Below, one piece after another: positions 1 through 11,359 of a DNA stretch of 64,000 nucleotides. A model generated the notes under the pieces. That model was not told where the DNA came from. It worked only from the letters and a program-made list of their open reading frames with translations, and searched no databases. Positions within the stretch are counted from its first letter, which is position 1; each line of letters starts with the position of its first letter. The position numbers were made by a program, and so were the translations under genes. The DNA is from Ariolimax columbianus (taxonomy: Eukaryota; Mollusca; Gastropoda; Stylommatophora; Arionidae). The stretch spans positions 8,182,668 to 8,246,667 of the forward strand of contig JAVGWX010000012.1 of NCBI GenBank assembly GCA_036924085.1, in the 5' to 3' direction.

Positions 1-3000
1 CCTTCTGTTCGGTTGCCTTCTGTTCGGTGGCCTTTTGTTCAGTGATCTTCTGTTCGGAGGCCTTCTGTTCGTTGGCCTTCTGTTCGGTGGCCTTCTGTTT
101 GGTGGCCTTCAGTTCGGTGGCCTTCTGTTCAGTGGTCTGCTGTTTGGTGGCCTTCTGTTCGGTAGCCTTCTGTTCGGTGGATTTCTGTTCGGTGGTCTTC
201 TATTCGGTGGCCTTTTTTTCAGTGGCCTTTTGTTCGTGGTTTTCTGTTTGGTGCCCTTCTTTTGGGTGGTCTTCTGTTCGGTGGGATTCTGTTTGGTAGA
301 CCTCTATTCTGTAATCTTCTGTTCGGTGGCCTTTAGTTCGTGGTCCTCTGTTCTGTGGTCTTCTGTTCGGCGGCATTCTGTTCGGTAGCCTTCTTTTCGG
401 TGGCCTTCTGTTCTTGGGCCTTCTGTTCGGTGGCCTTCTATTCGGTGACCTTCTTTTCGGTGGCCTTCTGTTCAGTGTTCTTCTATTCGGTAATCTCCTA
501 TTCGGTGGCCTTATGTCCGTTGTCTTCTGTTCGGTTTTCTTCTGTTCGGTGGTCTTCTATTCGGTGGTCTTCTTATCGGCGGACCTCTGTTCGGTGGTCT
601 TATGTTCGGTGGTCTTCTGTTTGGTGGTCTTCTGTTTTGTGGCCTTCTGTTCGGTTTTCTTCTGTTTGGTGGTCTTCTGTTCGGTGGCCTTCTGTTCGGT
701 GGTCTTTTGTTCGGTGGTCTTCTGTTCTGTGGTCTTCTGTTCGGTGGCCTTCAGTTCGGTGGCTTTCTTTTCGGTGGTCTTCTATTCGGTAGCCTTCTGT
801 TCGGTGGCCTCATGTTCGGTGGCCTTATGTTCGGTGGTCTTCTGTTCGGTGGTCTTATGTTCGGTGGTCTTATGTTCGGTGGTCTTCTTTTCAATGGCTT
901 TTTGTTTCTGTGTTCTTCTGTTCGGTGGCCTTCTGTTCGGTGGCCTTTTGTTCAGTGATCTTCTTTTCCGAGGCCTTCTGTTCGTTGGCCTTCTGTTCGG
1001 TGGCCTTCTGTTTGGTGGCCTTCAGTTCGGTGGCCTTCTGTTCAGTGGTCTGCTGTTCGGTTGCCTTCTGTTCGGTAGCCATCTGTTCGGTGGATTTCTG
1101 TTCGGTGGTCTTCCATTCGGTGGCCTTCTTTTCATTGGCCTTTTGTTCGTGGTTTTCTGTTTGGTGCCCTTCTTTTGGGTGGCCTTCTGTTTGGTGGACC
1201 TCTATTCTGTGGTCTTCTGTTCGGTGGCCTTTAGTTCGTGGTCCTCTGTTCTGTGGTCTTCTGTTCGGCGGCTTTCTGTTCAGTAGCCTTCTGTTCGGTG
1301 GATTTCTGTTCGGTGGTCTTCTATTCGGTGGCCTTCTTTTCAGTGGCCTTTTGTTCGTGGTTTTCTGTTTGGTGCCCTTCTTTTGGGTGGTCTTCTGTTC
1401 GGTGGGATTCTGTTTGGTTGACCTCTATTCTGTAATCTTCTGTTCGGTGGCCTTTAGTTCGTGGTCCTCTGTTCTGTGGTCTTCTGTTCGGCGGCATTCT
1501 GTTCGGTAGCGTTCTTTTCGGTGGTCTTCTGTTCGGTGGCCTTCTTTTCGGTAGCCTTATGTTCGGTGGTCTTCTGTTTGGTGGTGTTATGTTCGATGGT
1601 CTTCTGTTCGGTGGTCTTCTTTTCAGTGTCCTTCTTTTCGGTGATCTTCTGTTCTGTGGCCTTCTGTTCGGTGGCCTTCTGTTCGGTGGCTTTATGTTCA
1701 GTTGTCTTCTGTTAGGTGGTCTTCTGTTCGGTGGTCTTCCATTCGGTGGCCTTCTATTCGGTGGCTTTCTGTTCAGTGGTTTTCTGTTCGGAGGACTTCT
1801 GTTCGGTGGCCTTCTGTTTAGTGTTCTTCTGTTCCGTAGTCTTCTGTTCGGTGGCCTTATGTTCGGTTGTCTTCTTTTCGGTGGTCTTCTTTTCGGTGGT
1901 CTTCTGCTCGGCGGCCCTCTGTTCGGTGGTCTTCTGTTCGGTAGACTTCTTTTTGGTGGTATTCTGTTCGGTGGTCTTCTGTTTGGTGGCCTTCTGTTAG
2001 GTGGTCTTCTGTTTGGAGGCCTTTTGTTCTTGGGCCTTCTGTTCGGTGGTCTTCTGTTATGTGGTCTTCTGGTCTGTGGTCCTCTGTTCGGTGGCCTTCT
2101 TTTCGGTGGCCTTCTGTTTGGTTGCTTTTTGTTCGGTAATCGTCTTTTCGGTGGCCTTTTGTTCGGTGGCCTTCTGTTCGGTGGCCTTCTATTCGGTGGC
2201 CTTCTGTTTGGTGGCCTTCTGTTCAGTGTTCTTCTTTTCGGTAATCTTCTGTTCGGTGGCCTTATGTCCGTTGTCTTCTGTTCGGTGGTCTTCTGTTCGG
2301 TGGTCTTCTTCTCGGCGGCCCTCTGTTCGGTGGTCTCATGTTCGGTGGTCTTCTGTTTGATGTTCTTCTGTTCGGTGGTCTTCTGTTTGATGCCTTCTGT
2401 TCGGTTTTCTTCTGTTTGGTGGTCTTCTGTTCGGTGGCCTTCTGTTCGGTTTTCTTCTGTTTGGTGGCCTTCTGTTCGGTGGCCTTCTGTTCGGTGGTCT
2501 TCTGTTCTGTGGTCTTCTGTTCGGTGGCCTTCAGTTCGGTGGCTTTCTTTTCGGTGGTCTTTTATTCGGTAGCCTTCTGTTCGGTAGCCCTTTGTTCAGT
2601 GATCTTCTTTTCGGAGGCCTTCTGTTCGTTAGCCTTCTCTTCGGTGGCCTTCTGTTTGGTGGCCTTTAGTTCGGTGGCCTTCTGTTCAGTGGTCTGCTGT
2701 TCGGTGGTCTTCTGTTCGGTAGCCTTCTGTTCGGTGGATTTCTGTTCGGTGGTCTTCCATTCGGTGGCCTTCTTTTCAGTGGCCTTTTGTTCGTGGTTTT
2801 CTGTTTGGTGCCCTTCTTTTGGGTGGTCTTCTGTTCGGTGGGATTCTGTTTGGTTGACCTCTATTCTGTAATCTTCTGTTCGGTGGCCTTTAGTTCGTGG
2901 TCCTCTGTTCTGTGGTCTTCTGTTCGGCGGCATTCTGTTCGGTAGCCTTCTTTTCGGTGGTCTTCTGTTCGGTGGCCTTCTTTTCGGTAGCCTTATGTTC

Positions 3001-5431
3001 GGTGGTCTTCTGTTTGGTGGTGTTATGTTCGATGGTCTTCTGTTCGGTGGTCTTCTTTTCAGTGCCCTTCTTTTCGGTGATCTTCTGTTATGTGGCCTTC
3101 TGTTCGGTGGCCTTCTGTTCGGTCGCCTTTTGTTTAGTTGTCTTCTGTTCTGTGGTCTTCTGTTCGGTGGTCTTCCATTCGGTGGCCTTCTTTTCAGTGG
3201 CCTTTTGTTCGTGGTTTTCTGTTTGGTGCCCTTCTTTTTGGTGGCCTTCTGTTATGTTGACCTCTATTCTGTAGTCTTCTGTTCGGTGGCCTTCTGTTCG
3301 GTGGCCTTTTGTTTAGTTGTCTTCTGTTCGGTGGTCTTCTGTTCGATGGTCTTCCATTCGGTGGCCTTCTTTTCAGTGGCCTTTTGTTCGTGGTTTTCTG
3401 TTTGGTGCCCTTCTTTTGGGTGGCCTTCTGTTTGGTTGACCTCTATTCTGTGGTCTTCTGTTCGGCGGCCTTCTGTTCGGTAGCCTTCTTTTCGGTGGTC
3501 TTCTGTTCGGTGGCCTTCTTTTTGGTGGCCTTATGTTCGGTGGCCTTCTGTTCAGTGGTCTTCTGTTCGGAGGACTTCTGTTCGGTGGACTTCTGTTTAG
3601 TGTTCTTCTGTTGGGTAGTCTTCTGTTCGGTGGCCTTATGTTCGGTTGTCTTCTTTTCGGAGGTCTTCTGTTCGGTGGTCTTCTGCTCGGCGGCCCTCTG
3701 TTCGGTGGTCTTTTGTTCGGTAGTCTTCTGTTCGGTGGTATTCTGTTCAGTGGTCTTCTGTTTGGTGGTCTTCTGTTCGGTGGTCTTCTGTTTGGTGGTC
3801 TTCTGTTTGGTGGCCTTCTGTTCTGTTGCCTTCTGTTTGGTGGTCTTCTGTTTGGTGGCCTGCTGTTCTGGGGCCTTCTGTTCGGTGGTCTTCTGTTATG
3901 TGGTCTTCTGGTCTGTGGTCCTCTGTTCGGTGGCCTTCTGTTCGGTTTCCTTCTGTTTGGTTGCTTTTTGTTCGGTGATCTTCTTTTCGGTGGCCTTCTG
4001 TTCGGTGGCCTTCTGTTCGGTGGCCTTCTGTTCGGTGGCCTTCTGTTCAGTGGTCTTCTGTACGGTGGCCTTCTGTTCGGTGGCCTTCTGTTCAGTGGGC
4101 TTCTGTTCGTGGTCTTCTGTTTGGTGGCCTTCTTTTGGGTGGTATTCTGTTCGGTGATCTTCTGTTCGGTTGCCTTCGGTTCGTTAGCCTTCTGTTCAGT
4201 GGTCTTCTGTTCGGTAGTCTTCTGTTCGGTGGTTTTATATTCGATTGTCTTCTGTTTTGGTGGTCTTCTGTTCGGTGGCATTCTGTTCGGTGGCATTTTG
4301 TTCGGTAGCCTTGTGTTTTGTGGCCTTCTGTTCGGTGGTCTTCTGTTCGGTGGCCTTCTTTTCGGTGGCCTTATGGTCGGTGGTTTTCTTTTGGGTTGTC
4401 TTCTGTTCGGTGGTCTTTTTTCGGTGGCCTTCTATTTTGTGGTTTTCTGTTCTGTGGCCTTCTGTTCAGTCGCCTTCTGGTCGGTGGCCTTGTGTTCGTG
4501 GTCTTCTGTTTGGTAGCCTTCTGTTTGATGGTCTTCTGTTCGGTGGCCCGTCTGCTCGGTGGCCTTCTTTTCGGTGGTCTTCTGTTCAGTGGTCTTCTTT
4601 TATGTGGTCTTCTGTTGGTGGCCTTCAGTTCGGTGGTCTTCTTTTCGGTGGCCTTCTGTTCGGTGGCCTTATGTGCGGTGGTCTTCTGTTCGGTGGTCTT
4701 ATGTTTGGTGGTCTTCTGTTCGGTGGTCTTCGTTTCAGTGTCCTTCTGTTCGGTGGTCTTCTGTTCTGTGGTCTTCTATTCGGAGGCCTTCTGTTCAGTG
4801 GTCTTCTGTTCGATAGTCTTCTGTTCGGTGGTTTTATGTTCGGATGTCTTCTGTTCGGTGGTCTTTTTTCGGTGGTCTTCTGTTCGGTGGCCTTCTGTTC
4901 GGTGGCCTTATTTCGGTGGTCTTCTATTTGGTGGCCTTACGTTGTGTGTCTTTTATTCTGTGGTCTTTTTTCGGTGGTCTTCTGTTCGGTGGCCCTCTGT
5001 TCGGTGGTCTTCTGTTCGGTGGCCTTCTGTTCGGTGGTTTGCTGTTCAGTGGTGTTTCTTTTCGGCGGCCGTCTGTTCGGTGGCCTTTTGTTCAGTGGTC
5101 CTCTGTTCAGTAGTCTTCTGTTCGGTGGTTTTATGTTCGGTGGTCTTCAGTCCGGTGGTTTTCTGTTCGGTGACCTTCTTTTCAGTGGCCTTCTTTTCGG
5201 TGGTCTTTTGTTTGTTGGTCTTCTGTTCAGTGGTCTTCTGTTCGGTAGTCTTCTGTTCGGTTGCCTTATGTTCGGTGTCTTTTGTTCTGTAGTCTTCTTT
5301 TCGGTGGTCTTCTGTTCGGTGGCCCTCTGTTCGGTGGTCTTCTGTTCTGTGGTCTTCTGTTCGGTTGCCTTCTGTTCGGTGGTTTTTTGTTCTGTGGCCT
5401 TCTGTTCAGTAGCCTTATGTTCGGTGGTCTC
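1..5431. repeat. 15-bp minisatellite, about 360 units, with higher-order structure
   Basis: The unit is close to ccttctgttcggtgg. It begins before the window and stops at about 5431. Units vary mainly at one or two positions. Longer blocks recur: the variant containing ttcgtggttttctgtttgg appears near 232, 1146, 1351, 2789, 3208 and 3388, and a block with cggcggcattctgttcggta starts near 1488 and again near 2927. This is higher-order duplication of multi-unit segments. Because 15 is divisible by 3 and the unit lacks stops, most frames stay open for hundreds of codons: hydrophobic GLLFG or CSVVF pentads on plus, hydrophilic TEQKA or PNRRP pentads on minus. These ORFs are by-products of the unit, not evidence of a gene. 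Confidence 0.97.
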
Positions 5432-5835
5432 ATCTCCAATCCCGTGATACCTCAACTTGTATATCATATTATTCCAGTTTCGGTAGTTGTCTTCTATTTG
5501 TGTGCCCTTTATACGGCAATTTTCTCCGAGATACGGAACCTCTAAAGAAAGAGTAGCTAGTCTTGAACGATCTATGTGACCTAAAGGTTTGTGGGATTTC
5601 CCAAGAGATCTTCATCAATCAAATTTGACTAGGTACACATTTAAAACGAGCTTTGCTGAGGGATCCCAACAGTGACGAAGCGATCCGAACATTGACCAAG
5701 GGATCCAAACAATGACTATCATATTAATTGCAGTCCCGGACAGGTATCTGAAGGCATGTGTGTGTGTGTGGGTAGCTCAAACCCTGTTTTGAGGGATTCC
5801 CCGACCCTGGCTCTTGCGACCCTTCTGTTACATAG
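5432..5835. repeat. Right flank of the 15-bp array, dispersed segment copy 1
   Basis: Non-tandem sequence directly after the array. It aligns with 10898-11225 over most of its length; anchor blocks are aaaacgagc followed by aacagtgac, then a block with cggacag, then a block ending in cctggc-ctagctc-type sequence. The match is imperfect, roughly two thirds identical by eye. A (GT)n run of about 15 bp lies at 5757-5771. No coding potential was recognised. Confidence 0.7.
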
Positions 5836-6683
5836 GCATCCATACGGCTTTCTCGTGGCCAACTTTAGATATCTATGTAAAGATGGCCATGGTTTTCTGC
5901 ATTCCAGTCTTTTTGCTTAAATTGGCTTGAATTATAACGGCTATTGGTGATAACAATAAATATTGCATGTTTAGAACATGCTAATTATCGCTGTAGACTA
6001 TTGTTTCACATAATACGCTTCATGCATTTCCCTTTCAGGCACAGCTCAATGTTAAGCTCATTCCTAGATGAAAGAAGCTGAGGTTCCAAACATTGTTCTG
6101 GCAATGCGATAAGAAACAAAACAGTAAGCCAATGCACTGTCTTTATATTATGAATGGTATGTTAGGTTATACCAGAGCGCTATCAATGCATTCGGGGTGA
6201 ACTCTTAGGTGATCTCATTATTCATCAAACATCAAAAGTATCATATCATCTGTTCTTGTAGCTCACTGAATGACCACACCCTGCTGTGTCCTGTTAGATT
6301 CGATCATTGTATGCGGTACTTTTGTTTTAATACTCCAGAAATAAGTTGATGGCCCAATTATCAATTGATGTGTCATTATCTAACTAGAGGGCAACGATTG
6401 ATGTATATGTGTCCTCTTTACTTATACCATATGTATCCATTAATGATGCATTGTTTAGTGTATCAGTTCTATTGTATATGTTCTGTTAATAATCAACGAC
6501 ACTGCACTCCAGATATGTCAATAGGTATTGTTTTCTATACAATTCGTCTCTGACTTGTTCTTATGTTGTCAATTCTGTACAGTACGTCTTTTCTTCGATC
6601 TCTACTTTTGTCCATTCCATACATTTTGTCTCTCCATCTGCTCCTGTTGCTGTCCATTTTAAACATTTCCAATCCTACGTTAA
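5836..6683. other. No recognised feature
   Basis: AT-rich unique-looking sequence. The last 120 bp before the CTT tract is pyrimidine-rich and resembles the degenerate pyrimidine-rich sequence at 7960-8180. I see no gene or mobile element in the rest. Confidence 0.5.
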
Positions 6684-6724
6684 CCTTCTTCTTCTTCTTC
6701 TTCTTCTTCTTCTTCTTCTTTTCT
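6684..6724. repeat. (CTT)n microsatellite, possibly a reverse-strand retroelement tail
   Basis: About 13 CTT units. Two other CTT/GAA tracts in the window (9921 and 51550-51589) are the 3' tails of an I-like LINE, so this one may also be a LINE tail read on minus, with its body to the right at about 6725-6900. That body does not match the known I-like 3' end, so the link is only inferred. Confidence 0.8.
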
Positions 6725-6921
6725 TTTCCTTTTGTCCTACTGCTCTTGCTTCACTGCGTCGCAGACAGGAGCCATGCGATGATTGATGGTTTACTCTACG
6801 AGTGAGGCTTGTGTAGTCGACATGTTGAACTATTGGAGTGTTTCCTTGATCCGCTCTTTCTAACGTCATCGTGGCCGACCTCTTGCTAGAGAATCTAATG
6901 CCTTCATGTGGTATGATTTAG

Positions 6922-7307
6922 CTGGAAAGGATACAAAGAAGGGCGACAAGTATGATAGTGTGATTCCAGAATTACAGTTACGAGGAAAGACAGAAAAACC
7001 GGCCTACAGTGTCTAGAAAAGAGAAGAATTCGAGGTGACAATACAGGTTTGTAAGATAATCACAGGAAAGGTTAAATTAGACTATAACAGGATTTTCAAA
7101 TTACTAGCACCAACGAGAACAAGAGAGTACAGATACAAATTAGCTAAAGAAAGATCCAAATTGGATATTTTGAAATATTTTTTTAGTCAGAAAGTCGTGA
7201 ATTCTTGGAATGCATTGCACCAAGAGGTAGTAGAGACAGAGACAGTTAATGCATTTAAGAATATATTTAATGCGCATAGCTTTCAGAGCAGGGTAATGCA
7301 AATGTAA
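6922..7307 (+). pseudogene. LINE reverse transcriptase C-terminal fragment (CR1/L2-like)
   Basis: The reading starts with LERIQRRATSMIV, the usual segment after the RT thumb in CR1/L2-type LINEs, then NYSYEERQK, a frameshifted RRIRGD-like stretch, and an open 90-codon part with KIITGKVKLDYNRIF, KLDILKYFFSQKVVNSWN and EVVETETVNAFKN. This is the expected order of the last 130 residues of such a polyprotein, and it ends at a stop at 7305-7307. In-frame stops and a frameshift before 7035 show it is dead. No polymerase core is present, so the copy is 5'-truncated. The clade is judged from the C-terminal pattern only. Confidence 0.75.
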
Positions 7308-7372
7308 CTGATTGTCTGCAGGCTCTGAGGAGGCTTCTAAACCATTATAAAGACTTTTAGTTAAGCTTCAGA

Positions 7373-7900
7373 TTAATCATAGCGCATTCTTGTGAAATGA
7401 CCAAACCACTTTACCATCTGTGCTTCAATATAGTAGTTAACGGGTGTAGTCCACCATATTCCCAAGCGTACTGTTACAGATTCTGTCTGGAATTGTTTTT
7501 TTCTGCTACATTTCTTACACAGCGCATCTCGCAGGTCTCTAACTGACGTTTGTGCTTTTCTAGTAGTGTCCATGTTTGATACTGATAACATAACATGGGG
7601 ATGATCAATGTGTTTATCAGCTTCTGTTTAGTAGACATATCGACACTTGGATGATTCAGTATTGGTGTCAGTTGGTAGTGCACCTTGTTTGCATTTAGGA
7701 TTCTGTTTCCTCTCTGTCCAGTCTGCCGTCCTCAGTGAAGAACCCTCCCAGATACGTACATTCCTGGACCTGCTTTGAGATGTTGCCGCCGATGTGGTAA
7801 CTGCGTTGTAATGGTAGGCGGATTGCTGTCTTAGGTTCTGTCTTATCGTAGTTGATATTCATGTCATCATCTTATCGTAGTTGATATTCATGTCATCATA
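7373..7900 (-). mobile_element. RTE-like LINE C-terminal fragment, reverse strand
   Basis: Reading from 7900 down: NINYDKTEPK, then VQECTYLGGFFTEDGRLDRE (the KYLGS-type RT motif E region), YQLTPILNHPSVDM, KLINTLIIPMLCYQYQTWTL, LETCEMRCVRNVAEK and KWFGHFTRM. This is the order seen in RTE-type LINEs from the end of the palm to the C-terminus. Frameshifts separate the pieces. A perfect 29-bp tandem duplication lies at 7842-7870 and 7871-7899, over the codons for the NINYDKT region. Confidence 0.8.
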
Positions 7901-8182
7901 ATCTAAGCAGGCTGAATCGAGACATGACAGATAATGTTGTAAATCATTCTGATCTTGCTGACCCTGCTATGTCCATTCTATTCATTTCGTTTCTCAATCC
8001 CGCTTCCGTGTTCTCCCTTCTACACGTTTGTGTCTCTTACTCTGGTCCTGCAGTTCTCCATTATATACAATTCACCTGCCCCAGCTATTCCACTATTTTC
8101 GTTTAATGCATTTCGTTTGGTGATCTGGATCTATTATTGTTCTTCTTATCTTCGTCTTTCCCTTCTACTCAAATTGTGGGCA
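7901..8182. other. Pyrimidine-rich degenerate repeat flanking the 27-bp array
   Basis: The stretch at 8013-8063 (ccttctacacgtttgtgtct and on) resembles 9034-9084 on the other side of the 27-bp array. The young array therefore sits inside older, decayed tandem-like DNA. No gene was seen. Confidence 0.5.
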
Positions 8183-9020
8183 TTGTAATCGTACCGGTGG
8201 TTACTATGTTTGTAATCGTCTCATTGGTGACTATGTTCATAATCGTCTCGTTGGTTACTATGTTTGTAATCGTCTCGTTGGTTACTATGTTTGTAATTGT
8301 CTCGTTGGTTACTATGTTTGTAATTGTCTTTGTGGTTACTATGTTTGTAATTGTCTCGTTGGTTACTATGTTTGTAATTGTCTTTGTGGTTACTATGTTT
8401 GTAATCGTCTCGTTGGTTACTATGTTTGTAATCGTCTCGTTGGTTACTATGTCTCTAATTGTCTCGTTGATTACTATGTTTGTAATCGTCTCGTTGGTTA
8501 CTATATCTCTATTTGTCTGATTTATTAATATGTCTCTAATTGTCTCGTTGGTTACTATGTCTCTAATTGTCTCGTTGGTTACTATGTCTCTAATTGTCTC
8601 GTTGATTACTATGTTTGTAATCGTCTCGTTGGTTACTATGTTTGTAATCGTCTCGTTGGTTACTATATCTCTATTTGTCTGGTTGATTAATATGTCTCTA
8701 ATCGTCTCGTTGGTTACTATGTTTGTAATTGTCTCGTTGGTTACTATATCTCTATTTGTCTGGTTGATTAATATGTCTCTAATCATCTCGTTGGTTACTA
8801 TGTCTCTAATTGTCTCGTTGATTACTATGTTTGTAATCGTCTCGTTGGTTACTATGTCTCTAATTGTCTCGTTGATTACTATGTTTGTAATCGTCTCGTT
8901 GGTTACTATGTCTCTAATTGTCTCGCTGGTTACTATGTTTGTAATCGTCTCGCTGGTTACTATATTTGTAATCGTCTCGCTGGTTACTATATTTGTAATC
9001 GTCTCACTGGTTACTATGTA
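8183..9020. repeat. 27-bp minisatellite, about 31 units
   Basis: The unit is gttactatgt ttgtaatcgt ctcgttg, read continuously from about 8183. Two main variants alternate, with tttgtaatc or tctctaatt in the middle, and a block with tttattaat/ttgattaat recurs at about 8520, 8685 and 8765, so multi-unit segments were duplicated. Minus translation gives TNETITNIV nonapeptides and plus gives VSLVTMFVI. Both are consequences of a unit divisible by 3. No seed in a known element was recognised. Confidence 0.97.
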
Positions 9021-9565
9021 ACTGTTCTAGTTCCTTCTATATGTTTTTTCTCTTACTCTAGCCCTCCTGCTGTTCGTTATATTAATCTCTTCTATCATTC
9101 CTGTTATGTTCCTATCGATTCTGCACATCTCGTCTCTCACTCTGTTCTGCTCTTACTTGTATATGCCTCTATGTTCGCAGTATAGCAGTTCTTAGTTTTT
9201 GGTCGACCTGTGCCCATACAGAAGCAGATGTCCCGATGCAGATCCCAACTCTGGTATGAGCTGGATGTAGCCACGAGAAGGATTTCCTGCTTAGCAGTAT
9301 AGCTTAAAGTGTTACAACCCATTGTGGCTCTTTCGGGCCCGGTAATATATAATGTGGCAACGCTCATTTTTTTTAAAATTATAAACTAAAAGAATGTTCA
9401 CTCCTAATTTTAGATCCACAGGAAAATGTCAAGGGCTACATAATAAATCCTTCGTGCTCCTGCAGCATTGTACGACCTCGTCATAAAACATCTTTGGCCT
9501 CACTGCTCAAACGTTCATTTTTGTAAAAGTCAATTGCATTGCATAGTACTTTGGAGCTCTTAAAA
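9021..9565. other. No gene recognised
   Basis: 9021-9165 is the pyrimidine-rich degenerate repeat noted at 7960-8180. The rest is unique-looking sequence. A 76-codon minus ORF near 9137-9367 has no family I recognise. Confidence 0.4.
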
Positions 9566-9770
9566 TACGTTTACTGAACATAAAACCGGAGTCTACACAC
9601 TAGTACGGTTTAAGTTTACTGAGCATATGTGAGAAACCTGAGTCTACAGACCAATACGGTATAAGTTTACTGAGCATATATGAGAAACCTGAGTCTACAG
9701 ACCAGTACGATATACGTTTACTGACCATAAGTGAGAAACCGAAGTCTACAGACTAGTACGGTATAAGACA
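9566..9770. repeat. 51-bp tandem repeat, about 4 units
   Basis: Each unit carries gtttactgagcatatgtgag, then aaacctgagtctacagacca and gtacggtataa. The four copies differ at several positions. No coding match was seen. Confidence 0.9.
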
Positions 9771-9920
9771 ATGCTGGTCACGAAGTCCCAATCACTATCA
9801 GCAGTAACAACAAAAACAACAATAAAAACATGTTGCTACCGGTTCACTATCATCCCTTAACTTGTCTTACCTACAACTATCGCTCCTTACCTGACATCAC
9901 TAATTAACACACTAACAATC

Positions 9921-10078
9921 TTCTTCTTCTTCTTCGTACGCAGTCAGACAGTAACCATTATTTTTTCGAAAAAAGCGGCGGTCATCCTGAGGCTGTCGCC
10001 GCTGCCATATAGCTTGTCTTGCAGTTCCACTGGTGATGGCCACATCTGCTCTCTCTGATCCTCGTATGTCGGGCAGAT
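9921..10078 (-). mobile_element. 5'-truncated I-like LINE 3' end with a 10-bp target-site duplication
   Basis: On minus, this matches the last 150 bp of the LINE at 47040-51592. It shares the block ccactggtgatggccacat, a block with gtcatcctgaggctg, and the terminal GAA tract, seen here as CTT at 9921-9935. The copy breaks off inside the codons for the CPT of the C-terminal zinc-knuckle-like motif. The direct repeat actaacaatc lies at 9911-9920 and 10079-10088, so both insertion edges are visible. It is a typical dead-on-arrival retrotransposition product. Confidence 0.9.
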
Positions 10079-10410
10079 ACTAACAATCAATTTAACTGCA
10101 GCAAAATAAAAATAATTTGTATTACATACACTTCATACACATTATAACAATACACTAGTCTCGTGAATAGCATTCTATCTTTCATCAACCATTCACCTAA
10201 CTATAATGTCTTTCAAGAGTTTCGTGACTAAAGCCTGGGTATTTATTTTGTACTAAATTAACAATAGGTCCTATCACTTGATCATTCCTAGCTAATGGTC
10301 CAATCACAGTCCTATCTCACTCTTAAGTTAATAGAATACTGTTTAGCTAACTGTTTATTGTCAATCATCTCGTTCTCGCTCTCCTGGTGGCCTGGTTTTC
10401 TTCCTCTCAG

Positions 10411-10688
10411 TTTCTGAAACATCTGGGTCTTCTGAGCCCCATGTCTTGTCTTCAAGTCAGGAAGACGATTTCAACGACTATACGTCTGGTTCATATTCTT
10501 TGTCGTCTAGTCAAGAACTCTGCGACGACTACAGCGGTTCTTACACCATAGTGGTTTTCCAACTCAGGAATAATGTCCGTGATGACAGGGGTTCTAGCGT
10601 CGCCGACAGTGGCTGTCACTGTTTGTGTCATCCCAAAAGCAACACATCTGTTTACGACATGTTTTCGAAACGACAGCTTCGTGGTTAA
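10411..10688 (+). CDS. Candidate 3' exon of an unidentified gene
   Basis: A polypyrimidine stretch ending in AG at 10409-10410 (ttttcttcctctcag) looks like a good splice acceptor. The frame starting at 10413 is then open for 91 codons to the stop at 10686-10688. The peptide is acidic and serine-rich (SSSQEDDFNDYTSGSYS, later SSSQELCDDYSGSY), then has a cysteine/histidine cluster (GCHCLCHPKS) and a basic end. There is no in-frame ATG at a sensible start, so it would have to be an internal or terminal exon. I recognise no domain. It lies upstream of the dispersed segment at 10868 and may belong to a mobile element instead. Confidence 0.3.
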
Positions 10689-10867
10689 AGTAACACGTCT
10701 CCTTCATTCAAATGATTACAAGTGCTTGGTCGAGATCTTCCCTCTGAGTGATTAGAGTCTACTTTAGTTGTACTAGAGCTGTTATATCTTTCTGTTTAAG
10801 CTACTCAACTTCAGCCGATGTTTCTCGCTCTGACCTGCATTCTCGCTCTATTCTAGCTACCTACTAA

Positions 10868-11225
10868 CTTGTTCGGTAATCTTCTGTTATGTGGCCTTTC
10901 CGAATACCCTGATTTTGCAGATTGTATACATTATTTTCCCCGTTTCGGTCCATGAAGTCATACTTTGTCTAGCTCTTGCGCTTAAACTGTTCGTGAACTA
11001 CCTGCTACCGTACTAAAGAATGGCTGTTCTTTCTTGACCTAAAAAACCGTGTGCAAATCCAAGTTGACTGGACAGTCTAAAACGAGCATTGTTGAAGAAT
11101 TTCGAACAGTGACTGTTTTATGAACTCCATCTCTCGGACAGAATTCTAACGTTATGTGTAAATGCCCCGAACGATGTTTTCAGAGCTTTCCTGGCACTAG
11201 CTCGTGGGACCTTTGTAACTCTGCG
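10868..11225. repeat. Dispersed segment copy 2, with about two 15-bp units at its left edge
   Basis: The left edge reads cttgttcggtaatcttctg ttatgtggcc, which is two units of the 15-bp satellite at 1-5431. What follows aligns with 5432-5835: a block ending in gtttcggt, a tctaaaacgagc block followed by aacagtgac, a block with ctcggacag, and a block ending in ggcactagctcgtgggacc. This copy has the flank with almost no array. Confidence 0.7.
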
Positions 11226-11359
11226 CCTGCGCAAAATAGAATTCAAATAGTTTGAAAAACTTCACTAATGTGGTACTTTCGGAATAAAAACAACCAGACA
11301 TAGCAGTAGAACTGGGTGTGAGGAGAATCTGGTTCTGGATAGAGCACACAATAAGGACA

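Noticed and set aside
3373..4296. A 307-codon minus ORF rich in PNRRP, and plus ORFs up to 400 codons in the 15-bp array
   Set aside because: The unit contains no stop in most frames and is a multiple of 3, so long ORFs in several frames at once are expected. No start context, unique ends or splice signals support any one of them.
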